This document shows positions 4,432 to 7,228 of a stretch of DNA of 7,228 nt, piece by piece; the stretch's first letter is position 1; every line of letters starts with the position of its first letter. The translations under genes and the position numbers were made by a program. The notes below the pieces were generated by a model that saw only the letters and a list, made by a program, of their open reading frames with translations, made no database searches and was not told the DNA's origin. The DNA is from JBCCSZ01 sp039199225 (GTDB lineage: Bacteria; Bacteroidota; Bacteroidia; Chitinophagales; Saprospiraceae): contig JBCCSZ010000358.1 in NCBI GenBank assembly GCA_039199225.1, positions 1-7,228 of the forward strand, read 5' to 3'.

Positions 4432-7228
4432 TTAGCGTTCCAAGACTAAAAAACCGCTGATCGGCTCCTGGCCATTACCCAACTCTACAAGGTAGAAGTA
4501 AGTACCGATGGGCAAAGGCTCTCCATCATAGGTCCCTGCCCAATCGTTGCGATAGGGAGTGGCACTGAATATTTCATCGCCCCACTGATTGAAAACCGAC
4601 ACTTTATTATTTGGATATTGACCAGAGTCAAAGCAGGGAATTTCAAAGGTATCGTTGATGCCGTCGTCATTGGGGGTAAATATGGTAGGCGCCTCGCAGG
4701 CCAGATTCCGAATGAGCCTAACCTGAACGACTGCCTCTGCGCATACATCTGGACAGCTTTCGCTACACAGTCGATACCGGAATTCGTCCATATCCGTAAA
4801 GGTTTCTCCTGCTTTGTAGCGGAACATTCCATCCTCCAGGTTTTCGACACTGCCATTCGTTGGCCCAGCCATCAATGTGATCTGGAAGTCCAATGGCACT
4901 CGGTCGTTTTCCAGAACTTCAATGAAAACCTCCGCAGCATAATCCGATTCAAAGAAATCGTCCTCCGCCAAAGGAGCCAATTCATATTCGACAAAAACGG
5001 TATCAGCAGTCATTCCACAAATACCATTTTCCACTGTCCACACAAACAAATAAGCCCCATCCTCTAAGCCTTCTGCTTGAGTCTCAGGTGCCTGAGCATC
5101 AGAAAAAGATACATTGGGGTCGGGGCTGGTCCACATACCACTGCCGGCCATGGGTTGATCTGCCATGAGCAAGACACTGCCCGATCCACAGTCCACAAAA
5201 TCATCCCCAGCAAAGGCAATTGCATTGTTTTGACCGATGAATATTTGTACTTCATCCGAATCATAATCCCGACAAACACCATTCGATAAAACCCATTCAA
5301 AAGTATAATTGGTATTGGGTATTAAATCATCGACCTGGGTAGTTGCTTGATCAACTTGAAGAATGTTGGCCAGCGGGCCGCTCGTTTGCCGCCACTGCCC
5401 GGTGGCAAGGTCGGGAACTTCGGCATTTAAGGTAATAGAATTGACATCACACAAGGATTGATCGGTCCCTGCCATAGCGACATCTGCTACAAAGGTGTGC
5501 ATTTCAATAGACAAGGGAATGCTCGGCAAGGAGGAACAACCACCAACATCAGCAACTACAAAGAAGTCAAAAGTCCCTTCGCCATAGTCCTCAAAATCAT
5601 TCAGTAGATAGCTGGTCGAAAAGGTTGGCCCCCCAATTTGCGCTGCATTTTCTGCCTCAAACCAAGTATAGCTGGCCCCCTGAACCGCCGTTCCATCTAC
5701 AAACTGCAGGCGCACACCGCTGTTGGGTGCATCGATACAAATCGGATCAACCGCCTCCAAAATCGGTACGTCCGGAATGGGTCGGACCTCTACATTCACC
5801 GGAATGGAAAAAGGGGAAGTACAACCATTGACATCAATGCGCACGGCATAGTTTCCAGCATTGGCTGAACCAACATTGGCAATGAAAGTTTCCGGCCCAT
5901 CAAATTGGAAGTTGTCAGGCCCCGTCCATTGATAGGTTGCACCAGCCACAACATTGGTGGATAAACGAATGGTATCTCCGGCACATACCGGACTACTGGC
6001 AATCACAATTGGAGAAGGCAGTACAGCAGAGACTTCTACCGGGATAAAAATCGACGACCGAGAGGAGCAACCATCTACATACACTCTAAGGCTATAGTCT
6101 CCGCTATTGATGGGCTGAACCGGGCTAATGGTCAGGGATGGAATCAAGGTGGTATCTATGCCCAGGGGTGTTTGCCAAAGGTACAAAACGTCCAAACCAG
6201 CATAAGGTCTAGAGGTTAAGGTGAGGGCATCGCCACTACAAATCAAGCTCGGACCATCGATGGGAGGACGTGGAGGGGCTTGCTGTAAATTCAATGAAAC
6301 AGTACTGACTTCCGAATCGCAGCCATTGCCATCCATCACCTGGAGACTGTAAGTATGATTGCTGGTCGAAGAATCCAATAATATAATAGGTATGGCATCA
6401 CTAGACATAAAACCATTGCTACCACTCCAATTATACGTATAGCTTCCATCGTCGGCCGGAAAAATGGTCGGAATCAATCGGATGCTATCGCCCCTGAAAA
6501 AGCAATCGGTTCCATCCGTACTAATCGCTGTAATTTGGGTTGCGGCATAGGTTTGTACATTGGTCGATACAGCACTAACGCAGCCCAAAGAGCTACTCAC
6601 CCGAACAGTATAGTTGCCTTGAATACCCGGTGCATCGACCCGGCGCCCAATGGTGCTGAAACTGCCCGGACCAGACCATAAATAGCTTGCTCCTGGTATG
6701 TCATTGGCGACCAGTCGAACGCTATCCCCTGCACAGATCGGACCGTTGTTCGTAGCAATCAATACCGGTGGCTGCTCCACGAATACGTTCACAGAATCGG
6801 AAGCAGTCGAACTGCACCCTTCACCCAATACCGTCACCACCCAATTGCCAGAATGAGAAGCATTGGCATTGAGAATCAGTAAGGAGGGATCCGTAGTCGA
6901 TAAATTGGTGCCATTTGGTGCCGTCCAAGTGTAAAGATCGCCCCCCATGATGTTACTGCTGAAACGGAGAGAGTCGCCATTGCAGACCACGCCATCTGAA
7001 AAAAGCACTGGCTGATCGGGCCTAGGACGAACCCTTACCACCGTAGAAGCTGGGTCGGAAGTACAACCATTATTAGAAATGACCAAGGTGTAGACACCGC
7101 TGTCGGCCAGCACCACATCTGTCACCAAGCTGGGATACTGACTTTGAGATTGAAAGCCATTCGGACCATCCCACTGGTAGGTGTAGCCAATCTGACTAAT
7201 GGTTGTCCCGAGCGAAAAAGCACCTCCC
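4432..7228 (-). CDS. Large secreted Ig/PKD-like repeat protein with T9SS type B (gliding motility-associated, CHU_C) C-terminal domain; 5' end beyond window
   Basis: The window holds the last 931 residues; the frame is open to the right edge, so the true start and signal peptide lie outside. A TTG at 7128 should not be taken as the start, because the reading frame continues upstream with repeat-type sequence (YTYQWDGPNGF). From N to C: one partial and eight complete Ig/PKD-like repeats of 77-96 residues, each complete one with an early and a late Cys; a cadherin-like module with the ENDRVP motif; and an 88-residue type B C-terminal domain. Such proteins are exported through the outer membrane by T9SS and sit on the cell surface as adhesins, SprB being the best-known large example. 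This protein has no recognisable enzyme domain in the window, and adhesion is inferred. The PorP/SprF gene 44 bp downstream is its likely partner. Confidence is high for family and low for biological target. Confidence 0.93.
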   Translation of the reverse strand, partial: GGAFSLGTTISQIGYTYQWDGPNGFQSQSQYPSLVTDVVLADSGVYTLVISNNGCTSDPASTVVRVRPRPDQPVLFSDGVVCNGDSLRFSSNIMGGDLYTWTAPNGTNLSTTDPSLLILNANASHSGNWVVTVLGEGCSSTASDSVNVFVEQPPVLIATNNGPICAGDSVRLVANDIPGASYLWSGPGSFSTIGRRVDAPGIQGNYTVRVSSSLGCVSAVSTNVQTYAATQITAISTDGTDCFFRGDSIRLIPTIFPADDGSYTYNWSGSNGFMSSDAIPIILLDSSTSNHTYSLQVMDGNGCDSEVSTVSLNLQQAPPRPPIDGPSLICSGDALTLTSRPYAGLDVLYLWQTPLGIDTTLIPSLTISPVQPINSGDYSLRVYVDGCSSRSSIFIPVEVSAVLPSPIVIASSPVCAGDTIRLSTNVVAGATYQWTGPDNFQFDGPETFIANVGSANAGNYAVRIDVNGCTSPFSIPVNVEVRPIPDVPILEAVDPICIDAPNSGVRLQFVDGTAVQGASYTWFEAENAAQIGGPTFSTSYLLNDFEDYGEGTFDFFVVADVGGCSSLPSIPLSIEMHTFVADVAMAGTDQSLCDVNSITLNAEVPDLATGQWRQTSGPLANILQVDQATTQVDDLIPNTNYTFEWVLSNGVCRDYDSDEVQIFIGQNNAIAFAGDDFVDCGSGSVLLMADQPMAGSGMWTSPDPNVSFSDAQAPETQAEGLEDGAYLFVWTVENGICGMTADTVFVEYELAPLAEDDFFESDYAAEVFIEVLENDRVPLDFQITLMAGPTNGSVENLEDGMFRYKAGETFTDMDEFRYRLCSESCPDVCAEAVVQVRLIRNLACEAPTIFTPNDDGINDTFEIPCFDSGQYPNNKVSVFNQWGDEIFSATPYRNDWAGTYDGEPLPIGTYFYLVELGNGQEPISGFLVLER
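4435..4698 (-). other. T9SS type B C-terminal sorting domain (gliding motility-associated C-terminal domain)
   Basis: These are the last 88 residues of the repeat protein. They carry the canonical order of motifs: TIFTPNDDGINDTFEI, then YPNNKVSVFNQWGDEIF, then YRNDWAGTYDGEPLPIGTYFYLVEL and a final GFLVLER strand. This is the TIGR04131/CHU_C pattern known as the type B CTD. Such CTDs direct export by T9SS and are reported to depend on PorP/SprF-like partners. The domain looks complete. It carries two extra Cys residues (first position of the domain and in PCFDSGQYP) that could form a disulfide. Confidence 0.93.
4699..4974 (-). other. Cadherin-like / bacterial Ig-like module between repeats and sorting domain
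   Basis: About 92 residues differ from the repeats before them. They show the features of cadherin-like tandem modules: an acidic entry AEDDFFES, the motif VLENDRVPLDFQI, then GPTNGSVENLEDGMFRYKAGETFTD followed by DEFRYRLCSE and a last strand AVVQVRLI. The acidic residues suggest calcium binding (inference). A cluster of three Cys (CSESCPDVC) lies just before the final strand. It may act as a rigid spacer presenting the sorting domain. Confidence 0.65.
4975..7228 (-). repeat. Tandem array of Cys-paired Ig/PKD-like protein repeats (partial R1, R2-R9)
   Basis: Protein-level repeats, from N to C: R1 partial (7228-6994), R2 (6993-6745), R3 (6744-6514), R4 (6513-6253), R5 (6252-5992), R6 (5991-5755), R7 (5754-5467), R8 (5466-5206), R9 (5205-4975). 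R2-R6 share the plan C-x-GDS-x-RL near the start, Y-x-W(S/T)GP-x-x-F in the middle and G-N/D-Y-x-V-x-V then GC(T/S)S near the end. R8 and R9 have a different plan starting AG(T/D)D and containing GxW; R7 is intermediate. Every complete repeat has one Cys near the start and one in the GC motif, which fits one disulfide per domain. DNA identity between repeats is low by eye, so they are old duplications. Boundaries are approximate. Confidence 0.8.

Noticed and set aside
4618..5067. 149-codon open frame on the plus strand inside the repeat-protein gene
   Set aside because: It is antisense to the conserved sorting domain and cadherin-like module, with no recognisable motif; best explained by chance.
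7126..7128. TTG at 7128 as the start of the repeat protein
   Set aside because: The same frame continues to the window edge with repeat-type sequence, and no signal peptide follows the TTG; the gene is simply cut by the window.

Overview
The window looks like a chromosomal piece of a Bacteroidota bacterium, most likely from a gliding or environmental lineage such as Saprospiria, Cytophagia or Flavobacteriia. Three things point there: a type IX secretion system (T9SS) type B C-terminal domain on a large repeat protein, a PorP/SprF-family outer-membrane protein beside it, and promoter-like elements of the Bacteroidota TTTG / TAnnTTTG type with no clear Shine-Dalgarno sequences. Nothing in the sequence fixes the genus. 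Every convincing gene lies on the minus strand, so the transcription order runs from high to low coordinates. Both window edges cut a gene.

Right and central part (1244-7228): a surface-protein module. It begins with the C-terminal 931 residues of a very large secreted protein, a tandem array of Cys-paired Ig/PKD-like repeats followed by a cadherin-like module and a gliding-motility-associated (CHU_C, type B) C-terminal domain. After 44 bp comes a PorP/SprF-family beta-barrel protein. After a further 168 bp comes an OmpA-family protein made of a WD40-like (PD40) propeller, two carboxypeptidase-regulatory-like folds and a peptidoglycan-binding OmpA domain. The inferred logic is an exported adhesin-like cargo, its dedicated outer-membrane partner for T9SS export or attachment, and a periplasmic protein that may tie the complex to the cell wall. 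The OmpA gene also appears to have its own promoter inside the 168 bp gap.

Left part (1-1082): a probable stress-response pair. An FMN-dependent NADH:quinone/azo oxidoreductase (azoR) is preceded by two operator-like palindromes of the same family, exactly 30 bp apart. They overlap the best candidate -33 and -7 promoter elements. Downstream, separated by a strong hairpin, is the start of a TetR-family regulator gene with an exact TAnnTTTG element and a related palindrome in its own promoter. This suggests one TetR repressor controlling both azoR and itself.

The 161 bp between azoR and the OmpA gene (1083-1243) holds no gene and only short imperfect inverted repeats; no clear terminator for the OmpA gene is visible there. 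No RNA genes, insertion sequences, CRISPR arrays or attachment sites were seen. No stretch over 300 bp lacks a gene.
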